In this document: piece by piece, positions 8,845 to 16,803 of the stretch
Numbering within the stretch: position 1 is the first letter of the stretch
How the letters are laid out: the number at the start of each line of letters is the position of its first letter
NCBI GenBank assembly: GCA_947564305.1
Contig: CANOBT010000046.1
Coordinates: 1-35,556 of the forward strand
DNA: 35,556 bases
Direction: 5' to 3'
From: an uncultured Lachnospiraceae bacterium
GTDB lineage: Bacteria; Bacillota_A; Clostridia; Lachnospirales; Lachnospiraceae
Program-made: the position numbers and the translations under genes
Notes under the pieces: model-generated
What the model saw: the letters and a program-made list of their open reading frames with translations, nothing else
What the model was told of the DNA's origin: nothing
The model's database searches: none

Positions 8845-11058
8845 ATGAAGAAGGTTCAGATCAAGAAGCCGGATTTCAGAGGCTTCTTTCACAAGATAAA
8901 AAATTTAAAAGTAGAAGACCTCAAAGCACGCTGGAGGGCAAAACGTGAGCGCCGCGCAAGGATACTTGAGGAGCGGCGCAATACAAAATTTGCGAAGAAG
9001 ATGGCGCCAGTATACCGTTTTATGAATTGGTTTTCTCTTGTGTTCCACTATCTTTTGGCATGTGTGCTAAACTTTTTTGTGGAGGTAATTTCTAGGCATT
9101 CTATTTTTAAGGCGTGGGATTATATGACGGGAACCCCGAAGGTGTTCTTGTTTAATGCCTTTTTGATTTTTGCTACATTTTCGATAGTCTATCTGGTAAG
9201 ACGAAGGGTATTTGCCAGGATACTGCTCAGTGTATTCTGGCTGTTCCTCGGCGCATGTAACGGGTATCTGCTTATAAAGCGCGTGACTCCGTTTAATGCG
9301 CAGGATTTGAAAGTACTTTCGGATGCACTTTCACTGACGAAAAATTATTTTTCTACGTTTGAATTGTGCCTGCTAATCGTGGGAATCGGCGCAGTCCTCC
9401 TGTGGGTGGTTTCTATGTGGAGACGAGGCGGACAGTTTAACGGAAAGATGCATCGTGTGCTTGCACTTATCGGAGTAGGCTGTTGGATTGGAGCCTACAT
9501 TGTACTGACAGATGCAGCAATTGAGAATCGTGTGATTTCTAATTATTTTGGAAATATTGCCTTTGCATATGAGGATTATGGATTTCCTTATTGTTTTACG
9601 GCCAGTATATTTAATACCGGTATCTCAGAACCAGCAGGGTACAGTGAAGAGACGATGCAGGCAATCAGTAAAGATGGAATGATTGCGGAAAATACCACAG
9701 AGCGGTCAGAGGACGAATTGCCGAATATTGTATTTGTCCAATTGGAATCTTATTTCGACCCGACTGAGGTGGAATGGCTGCAGTTTTCAGAAGACCCGAT
9801 TCCAAATTTACGGAAAATGTATAAGGAATATTCCAGCGGATATTTCAAAGTGCCTTCCGTGGGTGCAGGTACGGCAAATACGGAATTTGAAGTTCTGACA
9901 GGTATGAGTATGCGCTTTTTTGGGCCGGGAGAATATCCGTATAAAACTTATGCCAAGACGAAACTTCTGGAAAGCGCTGCATCAGCTTTGTCGAGTCTTG
10001 GGTATGGGGCAGAAGCGCTTCACAACAATGGAGGAAACTTCTACAGCCGTGCACAGGTATTTAACCATATGGGATTTGACCATTATACAAGCAAGGAATT
10101 TATGAATATCCTTCGGACCACTCCCAAGGCATGGGCAACGGATGATATCTTGATACCCAACATCATGGACTCTATGGATACCACGGAAGGACAGGATTTT
10201 GTGTTTGCAATCAGTGTCCAGGGGCACGGAGATTATCCTACGGAAAAGATGATTGAAAACCCTGAAATCATTGTCAGCGGCGTAGAGGATCCGGGAAGAC
10301 GCAATGCATGGGAATACTATGTAAACGAAGTGTATGAGATGGATAAATTTGCCGGAGATTTAGTGAAAGAAATCGAAAAACGGGGAGAACCGTCTGTGGT
10401 GGTCTTCTATGGGGATCATTTGCCGACTATGGATCTGCAGGCAAAAGACATGAAGAGCCGGTATCTGTATAATACCAATTATGTAATCTGGGATAATATC
10501 GGTTTAGAGAAAAAAGACGGAAATTACGCGGCATATCAGATTATGGCGGAGGTTCTGGACCGTCTGGACATCCATGCAGGGACCGTGTTCAATTATCATC
10601 AGCAGCGTCATCAAACAAAAAATTATCTGGCAGACCTGGAATTACTGCAATATGACATTTTATATGGAAAGCAATATGTGTACGAAAAAACAGGGAATCC
10701 GATTACGTCAGGCCATATGGTGATGGGTGTGAAAGACACACTGGTCACAGATCTGGTAGAACAGTTAGACGGCACCTATAGTGTGTATGGAGAGAATTTT
10801 ACGAAGCAGAGCAAGGTATATATCAATGGTGAAAAGCAGACCAGTTCCTTTTTGAATAATACAAGGATAGACTTGAAGGAATCCGTTTTGGAGGAAGGCG
10901 ATATTGTCATGGTGGCACAGGTCGGCTCCAGCAATACCATTTTCCGGACTTCAAAAGAATACAAATATAGAGACGGGCGGTTGGTAACACTGCCCAGAAA
11001 TACAACGACAGTAAAGACAGGACGCAACGCATTTATCGGGAACGATGAAGGGCAGTAA
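8845..11058 (+). CDS. LTA synthase family membrane sulfatase/phosphoglycerol transferase
   Basis: A 737-residue membrane protein of the LtaS family, which transfers glycerol-phosphate or a similar group to cell-envelope polymers. A very basic N-terminal tail (about residues 20-55) is followed by about five membrane spans (roughly 60-230), then an extracytoplasmic alkaline-phosphatase-fold domain. The active-site pieces are visible: VQLESYF (metal-binding E), GTANTEFE with the probable nucleophile T343, SVQGHGDYP and VVFYGDHLPTM. The last 150 residues form an added beta-rich segment. The frame extends back to a TTG at 8818, but ATG 8845 with GGAGAG at 8831-8836 is preferred. Whether it makes lipoteichoic acid or modifies another glycan is not decidable here; Lachnospiraceae often carry several paralogues. 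Confidence 0.88.
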   Translation: MKKVQIKKPDFRGFFHKIKNLKVEDLKARWRAKRERRARILEERRNTKFAKKMAPVYRFMNWFSLVFHYLLACVLNFFVEVISRHSIFKAWDYMTGTPKVFLFNAFLIFATFSIVYLVRRRVFARILLSVFWLFLGACNGYLLIKRVTPFNAQDLKVLSDALSLTKNYFSTFELCLLIVGIGAVLLWVVSMWRRGGQFNGKMHRVLALIGVGCWIGAYIVLTDAAIENRVISNYFGNIAFAYEDYGFPYCFTASIFNTGISEPAGYSEETMQAISKDGMIAENTTERSEDELPNIVFVQLESYFDPTEVEWLQFSEDPIPNLRKMYKEYSSGYFKVPSVGAGTANTEFEVLTGMSMRFFGPGEYPYKTYAKTKLLESAASALSSLGYGAEALHNNGGNFYSRAQVFNHMGFDHYTSKEFMNILRTTPKAWATDDILIPNIMDSMDTTEGQDFVFAISVQGHGDYPTEKMIENPEIIVSGVEDPGRRNAWEYYVNEVYEMDKFAGDLVKEIEKRGEPSVVVFYGDHLPTMDLQAKDMKSRYLYNTNYVIWDNIGLEKKDGNYAAYQIMAEVLDRLDIHAGTVFNYHQQRHQTKNYLADLELLQYDILYGKQYVYEKTGNPITSGHMVMGVKDTLVTDLVEQLDGTYSVYGENFTKQSKVYINGEKQTSSFLNNTRIDLKESVLEEGDIVMVAQVGSSNTIFRTSKEYKYRDGRLVTLPRNTTTVKTGRNAFIGNDEGQ

Positions 11059-11112
11059 GAGACAGGCAGTGGCAGTTGGAGGCTTTGTGGACTGTTATGA
11101 TAAGGAGAATGT

Positions 11113-12387
11113 ATGACATACCAGGAAGCAGTCGACTATATCCTGCAAATTCCAAGATTTACAAAAAAGAACCCGTTGGAACATACAAAAGAATTTTTGA
11201 GTTTCCTGGGAAACCCGGAACAGAACTTTAAGGTCATCCATGTGGCGGGGACAAACGGCAAAGGTTCTGTCTGTGTCTATCTGGACGCGATGCTTCGTGC
11301 ACAGGGAAAATCAACAGGGCTTTTTGTCTCGCCCCACCTGGTGAAAGTAAATGAGCGGATTGCAGTCAATGGAGTACCGGTTACGGACGGCTGCTTTCTG
11401 CAGGTATTTCAGACCGTTATGGAGAAAGTCCGGGCGATGGAGGCCGGGGGAAGGCCGCATCCCACCTTTTTTGAGATGTTGTTCGGCATGGCTGTGACCG
11501 CATTTGCACAGGCAGGAGTAGAATATGCGGTGTTGGAAACAGGACTGGGAGGCCGTCTGGATGCGACCAATGCGGTGGAACATCCCGTCTGTTCCGTCAT
11601 CACGTCGATAGGTATGGATCACATGGAGATTTTAGGGGACACATTAGAGAAAATTGCTTTCGAAAAAGCTGGAATCTTGAAAAAAAAGGTTCCGGCGTTC
11701 TATTCTGAAGGCGCGGAGATTTCGAATCATGTGTTGGAAGGATGTGCGGCGCAGCTTGGGATTTCCTGTAAAAAAATTGGGAAAAATGCGTTCAAAAATC
11801 TGAGAATTGAAGATAAAAATATTGCATTTTCCTGTACAAATGCGTATTATGGAAATACACCATGGCTTCTCCATAATACAGGCTTGTATCAGGCAGAGAA
11901 CGCGATGCTTGCGATGGAAGTAATGCGCGGGCTCTTTGGAGAGCATGGTCAGCCCGAACTGTGGAGAAAAGCACTTGCTCAGGTTGTATGGGAAGGGCGG
12001 ATGGAAGAAATACTGCCGGGAATCTATATAGACGGAGCGCATAATCTCAGTGCGGTGGAGCGCTTCGCAGAAAGCGTGAAGGCACGGGGACAGCACCGCA
12101 AGGCCGTACTATTTTCCGCTATGCAGGATAAAGACTATGAAAAAATGGCAGCCTGTCTCTGCAGGAATCTGGAGGCAGATTATTATGTTGTGACGCAGCT
12201 TGAGAACAGCCGGTCGGCAGAGGCAGCAGATTTGGCGGAGGTATTTGCCAGATATACGGATTGTCCAATCGTGGTGCGGGATTCACTTGTGGAGGCATGG
12301 GATTATATTAGAGGCTGTCAGGGGGACAGGAGGATTTACTGCCTGGGTTCCCTTTATCTGGTTGGTATGCTCAAAGAGATGGTGTAG
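11113..12387 (+). CDS. folC: Bifunctional folylpolyglutamate / dihydrofolate synthase
   Basis: A 424-residue Mur-ligase-type enzyme that adds glutamate to folates (and possibly to dihydropteroate) using ATP. The P-loop GTNGKGS covers residues 46-52, followed by SPHL and the family signature LETGLGGRLDATN. The SIGMDHMEILGDTLEKIAFEKAGILK stretch is the characteristic central motif with the metal-binding D and H. The DGAHN motif in the C-terminal domain binds substrate. AAGGAG precedes ATG 11113 at a normal distance. The carbamylated-lysine region looks intact. It is 54 bases downstream of the LTA-synthase-like gene and 33 bases upstream of a small conserved-looking gene, so the three may form one transcript. 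Confidence 0.95.
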   Translation: MTYQEAVDYILQIPRFTKKNPLEHTKEFLSFLGNPEQNFKVIHVAGTNGKGSVCVYLDAMLRAQGKSTGLFVSPHLVKVNERIAVNGVPVTDGCFLQVFQTVMEKVRAMEAGGRPHPTFFEMLFGMAVTAFAQAGVEYAVLETGLGGRLDATNAVEHPVCSVITSIGMDHMEILGDTLEKIAFEKAGILKKKVPAFYSEGAEISNHVLEGCAAQLGISCKKIGKNAFKNLRIEDKNIAFSCTNAYYGNTPWLLHNTGLYQAENAMLAMEVMRGLFGEHGQPELWRKALAQVVWEGRMEEILPGIYIDGAHNLSAVERFAESVKARGQHRKAVLFSAMQDKDYEKMAACLCRNLEADYYVVTQLENSRSAEAADLAEVFARYTDCPIVVRDSLVEAWDYIRGCQGDRRIYCLGSLYLVGMLKEMV

Positions 12388-12420
12388 AGAGAGCTTCCGT
12401 AATTTAGGAGGAAAGCAAAA

Positions 12421-12555
12421 ATGTTAAATTTTGAAGAAGAACTGAAGAAATTCAAACCGAGCCTGGAAGTGGAAGACATTGAGGATGCTGTTTACCAGGA
12501 AGATCTGTCGGACGTGTCAGATTTGTTAAAGCAGGTGATGGATCAGAAGAAATAG
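12421..12555 (+). CDS. 44-residue small acidic protein
   Basis: A short gene below common length cut-offs. It has a full AGGAGG at 12406-12411, 9 bases before ATG 12421, and ends at TAG 12553-12555, 20 bases before the next gene. The product is strongly acidic and predicted helical (starting MLNFEEELKKFKPSLEVEDI and ending in DQKK), with no membrane span and no cysteine. The strong ribosome binding site, tight packing between folC and the TPR gene, and coding-like composition support it as real. I do not recognise the family and assign no function. Confidence 0.7.
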   Translation: MLNFEEELKKFKPSLEVEDIEDAVYQEDLSDVSDLLKQVMDQKK

Positions 12556-12575
12556 AAAGAAAATGGTGAAGTTTG

Positions 12576-13940
12576 ATGGACTATACGAAGAAAATCATCC
12601 GCCAGTCAAACGCCTGGTATAATGATGGGCTGCAGAAAGCCAGGATACGGGAGATGTCCGGTGCAATCCAGTCGCTTAGGCGGAGCCTGCAGTATAAACG
12701 GGACAATATTATGGCGCGTAACCTTCTGGGTCTGGTTTATTATGGCAGGGGCGAGGTTGTAGAAGCGCTGACAGAGTGGATTATCAGTAAGAACTTACGT
12801 CCCAGGGATAATATTGCCAACGGATATATCCGGAATATACAAAATTCAGCCAGGGAACTTGAGGTCATCAACCAGGCGGTAAAGCGTTATAACCAGTGTC
12901 TCATCTACTGTCAGCAGAATGGCGAGGACATGGCGATTATCCAACTGAAAAAGGTGACGGATGCTCATCCTGCATTTTTGAAGGCCCATCAGCTTCTGGC
13001 TCTGCTTTACCTGCATACAAAGCAGTACGCAAAGGCCAGGCAGGTCCTTGCAACTGCGAGGAAGCTGGATACGACTAATGAGATCACTCTCCGCTATATG
13101 CATGAACTTACACAGGTCAGGGGAAAGAAGAAGGCGAACAAACGGGGAAGCAAGGGTACAAAAAAGAAAAAAAAGAAGAAAGAGACGATAGAATACAGCC
13201 TGGGGAATGAGACGATCATCCAGCCTGCCCATCGTATGGTGAAGGAATTGGCGGGACGTTTTACGGTTATGAATATTGTATTGGGGGCGGCAATCGGAGC
13301 GGCAATTGTGTGGTTTCTGGTGGTGCCTGCGGTGGATGAGTCCAAGACGGACAAGCGGAACAAAGAGACTATTGAGTACAGCCAGCGGATTAACGCGATG
13401 GAGGCTCAGATCAGCGCATTGACCAGAACTTTGGACAATTACCGTGCAGACAGTGCAGACTCGGAAGAGGCTGTTCAGACGGCGGCAGTTACGGCGGACA
13501 GTTATGAAAATCTGATGATAGCGTCGGAGCAGTATCATTCAGGAAACTATTCGGAGGATATGGTTGCCGATACACTTTTGAATATTAACAGGGCTTCCCT
13601 TGGGGAAAATGGGCAGACAGAGTTCGACAGTCTGACAACAGATGTATATCCGGTGGCCTGTGAAACGAAATATGATTCTGGTATTGCTTCATTAAATGTG
13701 GCAAATTACGAGACAGCTATTGAGAATCTTCTGCAGGTTATTAGGATGGATGAGTCCTACGATGACGGCGGAGCACTTTTAAGTCTCGGAAAAGCTTACT
13801 TAGAAAACGGTGATTCAGAGACGGCAACGACTTATTTTAAGCGGGTCAATGAATTGTTCCCTGATGGCGAAAATGCGGCGGAGGCAAAAGAAAATCTGGA
13901 AGCAATCGCTGTGGCCGCGACCCAGGATGCACAAGAGTAA
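12576..13940 (+). CDS. Membrane-anchored TPR protein
   Basis: A 454-residue protein with cytoplasmic tetratricopeptide repeats in about residues 10-175, a lysine-rich linker (about 178-205, including seven lysines in a row), one membrane span near 228-250 (VLGAAIGAAIVWFLVVPAV), a coiled coil (about 262-290) and further TPR-like repeats from about 370 to 440 on the other side of the membrane. TPRs bind partner proteins; none is known here. ATG 12576 is preferred to TTG 12573; the ribosome site is weak. The heptapeptide KETIEYS occurs on both sides of the membrane span and is also repeated at DNA level. It is followed by a terminator, so it probably ends the transcript that begins upstream of folC. 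Confidence 0.8.
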   Translation: MDYTKKIIRQSNAWYNDGLQKARIREMSGAIQSLRRSLQYKRDNIMARNLLGLVYYGRGEVVEALTEWIISKNLRPRDNIANGYIRNIQNSARELEVINQAVKRYNQCLIYCQQNGEDMAIIQLKKVTDAHPAFLKAHQLLALLYLHTKQYAKARQVLATARKLDTTNEITLRYMHELTQVRGKKKANKRGSKGTKKKKKKKETIEYSLGNETIIQPAHRMVKELAGRFTVMNIVLGAAIGAAIVWFLVVPAVDESKTDKRNKETIEYSQRINAMEAQISALTRTLDNYRADSADSEEAVQTAAVTADSYENLMIASEQYHSGNYSEDMVADTLLNINRASLGENGQTEFDSLTTDVYPVACETKYDSGIASLNVANYETAIENLLQVIRMDESYDDGGALLSLGKAYLENGDSETATTYFKRVNELFPDGENAAEAKENLEAIAVAATQDAQE

Positions 13941-13957
13941 TTATAGATACGAAAGAG

Positions 13958-13988
13958 AAGGATGTGTAGAAATTACATGTCCTTTTTT
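13958..13988 (+). terminator. Rho-independent terminator between the TPR gene and spoIIAA
   Basis: AAGGATGTGT (13958-13967) pairs with ACATGTCCTT (13975-13984) over 10 bp with two G-T pairs, and T residues run on through 13988. Only 29 bases remain before spoIIAA, so the spoIIA promoter must overlap or precede this hairpin; I could not recognise a clear sigma-H promoter. Confidence 0.7.
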
Positions 13989-14017
13989 GATTTTATAGCG
14001 AGGAGGAAGGAGTATAA

Positions 14018-14332
14018 ATGAAGTTTCAGGTAGAGGAGAACTGTCTTACCATCTTCCTGCCCAAAGAGGTGGACCACCATAGGGCGGAAGAAATACGGAA
14101 AGATGCGGATGCTGTAATCGAGCGGAATCATATCAAATATGTGATTTTTGATTTCGCAGAGACAGAATTTATGGACAGCTCAGGGATTGGGGCAGTGATG
14201 GGCAGGTACCGGCTGGTCCATCTGATTGGCGGCGAAGTATGGGGAGTACATGCCAACGAGAGAATCAAAAAGATTTTAACTATGTCAGGAGTGACAAAAA
14301 TAATGCAGATATATGAGGAGGAGCAAAAATGA
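14018..14332 (+). CDS. spoIIAA: Anti-sigma-F factor antagonist SpoIIAA
   Basis: A 104-residue STAS-domain protein. In the forespore its dephosphorylated form pulls SpoIIAB off sigma-F. The phosphorylation loop FMDSSGIGAVMGRY contains S54-S55, one of which (by analogy with B. subtilis Ser58) is the residue phosphorylated by SpoIIAB. The C-terminal helix carries the usual MSGVTKIMQIYE-like ending. GAGGAGGAAGG stands just before ATG 14018. The stop overlaps the spoIIAB start as ATGA, so the two are translationally coupled. Order and direction match the classic spoIIA operon. Confidence 0.96.
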   Translation: MKFQVEENCLTIFLPKEVDHHRAEEIRKDADAVIERNHIKYVIFDFAETEFMDSSGIGAVMGRYRLVHLIGGEVWGVHANERIKKILTMSGVTKIMQIYEEEQK

Positions 14333-14784
14333 GAGACACAAATGAAATGGAGGTCATATTTGACAGTTGTTCTTCAAACGAGGGATTCGCGAGGGTGGCC
14401 GTGGCTGCCTTTATGACACAGTTAAACCCTACGGTGGAGGAGGTAGCTGATGTGAAAACTGCCGTATCCGAGGCGGTGACAAATTCTATCATCCATGGTT
14501 ATGAGCAGGAGATACATAAGATTTCCGTGAAATGCCGCATTGACAACGGCGTATTTATGGTGACTGTGAAAGACACAGGAAAGGGAATCGAAGATGTGGA
14601 ACAGGCAATGATGCCTATGTATACAACGAAACCGGAATTGGACCGCTCTGGCATGGGATTTGCGTTTATGGAAGCATTTATGGATAAGGTGGAAGTAGAA
14701 TCTGTCTTGGGTGAGGGGACGACAGTCAGGATGGAGAAAACAATCGGAAAAGGAAGAAGCCTATGGACCACACGATCGCTTTGA
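14329..14784 (+). CDS. spoIIAB: Anti-sigma-F factor / serine kinase SpoIIAB
   Basis: A 151-residue GHKL-type protein kinase that holds sigma-F inactive and phosphorylates SpoIIAA. The N box is EAVTNSIIHGY, the G1 box VKDTGKGIED and the G2 box SGMGFAFMEAFMD. It starts inside the spoIIAA stop (ATGA overlap) with GGAGGAG upstream. The C-terminal tail overlaps the first 22 bases of sigF in another frame, which gives a slightly longer tail than the roughly 146 residues of the B. subtilis protein. Function from family and synteny is secure. Confidence 0.96.
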   Translation: MRDTNEMEVIFDSCSSNEGFARVAVAAFMTQLNPTVEEVADVKTAVSEAVTNSIIHGYEQEIHKISVKCRIDNGVFMVTVKDTGKGIEDVEQAMMPMYTTKPELDRSGMGFAFMEAFMDKVEVESVLGEGTTVRMEKTIGKGRSLWTTRSL

Positions 14785-15482
14785 TACAGAAATCTCACGA
14801 AGGAGATAAAGAAGCGAGAGAACAGCTGGTGAAAGAAAATGTGGGACTCATTTGGTGCGTGGTAAAGCGGTTTTACGGACGGGGGACGGAACCGGAGGAT
14901 TTATTCCAGATAGGAAGCATCGGACTCTTAAAAGCGATTGATAAATTTGATCTGTCTTATGATGTCCGGTTTTCTACTTATGCAGTGCCTATGATCACAG
15001 GGGAAATCAAGCGCTTTTTGCGGGATGACGGAATGATCAAGGTCAGCCGGTCCTTAAAGGAGCTTGCCTATAAAATACTGCAGGCAAGAGAAAAACTGAC
15101 CACAGAGTGGGGAAGGGAACCGAATATAGAGGAACTTTCAGAAACTCTTCATGTGGAAAAAGAAGAAATTGTCCAGGCAATGGAGGCCGGCGGGGAGGTG
15201 GAATCAATCTATAAGCCGATCCATCAAAAAGAAGGCAATGAAATCCGCCTGATGGACAAGCTTGAGGAAAAGGAGCGCCGAGAGGAAAAAATTCTGGACC
15301 ATATGCTGCTGAAACAGCTTTTGGATACGCTGGATAAAGAAGAAAGGCAGTTGATTTATATGCGTTATTTCCAGGACCAGACACAGTCGGCAGTCGGTAA
15401 AGCCATGGGGATTTCCCAGGTACAAGTGTCCAGAATGGAAAAAAAGATTATGGATACGCTGCGGCGTGAGGGATCGTATTAA
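14763..15482 (+). CDS. sigF: Forespore sigma factor F
   Basis: A 239-residue sigma-70 family factor that starts the forespore programme. Region 2 is clear (LVKENVGLIWCVVKRFYGRGTEPEDLF, GLLKAIDKFDLSYDVRFSTYA, MITGEIKRFLRDDG), followed by region 3 (SRSLKELAYKI) and the region 4 helix-turn-helix (QSAVGKAMGISQVQVSRMEKKI). It begins within spoIIAB (22-base overlap) with AAAGGAAG upstream, so its synthesis is coupled to its own inhibitor. The sigma-G-like promoter of the spoVA group follows 22 bases after the stop. SigG is the nearest relative; the spoIIA context decides for SigF. Confidence 0.96.
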   Translation: MDHTIALIQKSHEGDKEAREQLVKENVGLIWCVVKRFYGRGTEPEDLFQIGSIGLLKAIDKFDLSYDVRFSTYAVPMITGEIKRFLRDDGMIKVSRSLKELAYKILQAREKLTTEWGREPNIEELSETLHVEKEEIVQAMEAGGEVESIYKPIHQKEGNEIRLMDKLEEKERREEKILDHMLLKQLLDTLDKEERQLIYMRYFQDQTQSAVGKAMGISQVQVSRMEKKIMDTLRREGSY

Positions 15483-15504
15483 ATTTTCAGCTATCAAAAA
15501 TTGT

Positions 15505-15533
15505 GTATATTTTTCTTATATTTTTAGATACTA
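15505..15533 (+). promoter_or_regulatory. Sigma-G-like promoter of the spoVAA transcript
   Basis: GTATA (15505-15509), a 17-base spacer and GATACTA (15527-15533) fit the published sigma-G pattern (GHATR, 17-18 bases, CATNHTA) with one mismatch. It lies 34 bases before the 53-residue gene that precedes spoVAA. SpoVA genes are sigma-G targets in Bacillus, so the fit is meaningful although untested here. Confidence 0.65.
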
Positions 15534-15567
15534 TCCTATTATGTAAAAGAAAGGGCAGGTGTCTGAA

Positions 15568-15729
15568 ATGGAAGAGGCAAGAAGAAAAATACGGCTGTGC
15601 CTGATGAGTATTGTCCTGGCAGCGGCAGCCATTGGCGTTTTTTATTATTACTATCAAAGGACTGACACAATCCCGGGCAGTGAGGGGACATTGATTCAGA
15701 GACCGGGGGCACAATATCATGTCTGCTGA
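15568..15729 (+). CDS. 53-residue single-span membrane protein ahead of spoVAA
   Basis: A short gene between sigF and spoVAA. ATG 15568 follows AGGGCAGG at a usable distance, and the stop (TGA 15727-15729) overlaps the spoVAA start by 11 bases, which suggests translational coupling. The product has a basic N terminus (MEEARRKIRL), one hydrophobic span (about residues 9-29, ending in four tyrosines) and a short polar C-terminal tail facing outside by the positive-inside rule. It is the first gene behind a sigma-G-like promoter, so forespore expression is expected. I know no named family for it; a role with the SpoVA channel is inference from position only. Confidence 0.65.
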   Translation: MEEARRKIRLCLMSIVLAAAAIGVFYYYYQRTDTIPGSEGTLIQRPGAQYHVC

Positions 15730-16384
15730 TCAGGATACGGTTTATATCAAAGGAGACAGGGATATCGAGGTGACAAAAAGGGAAGTCACACTGGGAGATA
15801 TTGTAACATTTGAGTGCAGCAATAAAGCGGTCATTCCAAAGTTGAAAGTTCTGAAGATTTTGAAAATTCCGGATGAAGGGAAACACCGTTATGTAATTTC
15901 TATTTTAAAAATTATTGCCTGCATTCACGAGCAATATCCGAATTTGGACATCCAGAATATGGGTGAGACAGACATTATCGTCACGTATGAAGATCAAAAG
16001 ACTTCCGGCGTATTTGTACATGCAGTTAAGGCTGTTTTTGTAGCATTACTTACGTTTGCAGGTTCTGCATTTGCAATCATGGCATTTAACAACGATGCGT
16101 CTGTGTCAGATCTGTTTTCGCAGGTATATGAATTTGTGATGGGCTCCAAGTCAGATGGATTTACTATCATGGAAGTTAGTTATTCCGTAGGGATTACAAT
16201 CGGGATTCTGGTGTTTTTCAACCATTTTGGAAAAAAGCGGTTTACAGTGGACCCTACGCCTTTGGAGGTGCAGATGCGGGTCTATGAAAATGACATCCAG
16301 ACCACTCTGGTAGAAAATGCATCGAGGAAGGGGGCGGAGATGGATGTTGGGAAAGCAGATTCTGTTGGGAATCATCGGTCTTAG
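15719..16384 (+). CDS. spoVAA: Stage V sporulation protein AA
   Basis: A 221-residue SpoVAA homologue, part of the complex in the spore inner membrane that moves calcium-dipicolinate in during sporulation and out during germination. The N-terminal soluble domain (about 1-95) begins with the usual short beta segment (DTVYIKGDRDIEV), and two membrane spans follow (about 103-128 and 155-172). The start overlaps the preceding small gene by 11 bases, and the end overlaps spoVAB by 41 bases. Many clostridia keep only spoVAC, spoVAD and spoVAE, so the presence of AA and AB is worth recording. Confidence 0.92.
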   Translation: MSADQDTVYIKGDRDIEVTKREVTLGDIVTFECSNKAVIPKLKVLKILKIPDEGKHRYVISILKIIACIHEQYPNLDIQNMGETDIIVTYEDQKTSGVFVHAVKAVFVALLTFAGSAFAIMAFNNDASVSDLFSQVYEFVMGSKSDGFTIMEVSYSVGITIGILVFFNHFGKKRFTVDPTPLEVQMRVYENDIQTTLVENASRKGAEMDVGKADSVGNHRS

Positions 16385-16760
16385 CTCCGGCGTTGTCATT
16401 GCAGGAGGGTTGTTTGCCCTTATTGTAGAACTGGGAGTGATTGCAGATTTTGCGGACAGGACGCATACGGCTGACAAAATTTTATTGTATGAGGATTGCG
16501 CGGCTTTTGGGGGAGTGGCAGGCAATCTTTTATCCGTCTTTCGGCCGGAGATGGGTTATCTCGGATTCCTGCTTCCGATTTTCGGGCTTTTATCAGGAAT
16601 TTTTGTGGGATGCTGGGCAATGGCGCTCGCTGAGGTGCTGAATGTATTCCCGATATTTATACGAAGATTGAAAATTGTAAGATACAGCGTTATTTTTATC
16701 CTCAGCATGGCTCTTGGACGTGGCTTGGGAGCATTTATTTATCTGATAAAACGATGGTAA
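16344..16760 (+). CDS. spoVAB: Stage V sporulation protein AB
   Basis: A 138-residue polytopic membrane protein of the SpoVA complex. Hydrophobic stretches begin right at the N terminus (MLGKQILLGIIGLSSGVVIAGG), with further spans near 60-90 and 105-135. It ends in YLIKRW. The frame is open back to an ATG at 16317, but ATG 16344 (after GGGGCGGAG) begins the normal SpoVAB N terminus and is preferred. It overlaps the end of spoVAA by 41 bases. Instead of spoVAC in the same direction, it faces a convergent spoVAC across a terminator. Confidence 0.92.
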   Translation: MLGKQILLGIIGLSSGVVIAGGLFALIVELGVIADFADRTHTADKILLYEDCAAFGGVAGNLLSVFRPEMGYLGFLLPIFGLLSGIFVGCWAMALAEVLNVFPIFIRRLKIVRYSVIFILSMALGRGLGAFIYLIKRW

Positions 16761-16763
16761 AAA

Positions 16764-16792
16764 GGGCAGGTATTCTCATGGGATACCTGCCC
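16764..16792. terminator. Hairpin terminator between convergent spoVAB and spoVAC
   Basis: GGGCAGGTAT (16764-16773) and ATACCTGCCC (16783-16792) form a perfect 10-bp stem. Read leftward it is followed by TTTTT, so it is a good terminator for spoVAC; rightward the T-run is poor. Confidence 0.8.
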
Positions 16793-16803
16793 TTGTGCGT
16801 GAT

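Noticed and set aside
12846..13538. Minus-strand 230-residue open frame
   Set aside because: A shadow of the TPR gene, full of rare residue patterns and without family motifs.
14763..15482. SigG rather than SigF
   Set aside because: Region 2 and 4 motifs fit both, but direct coupling to spoIIAA-spoIIAB identifies sigF.
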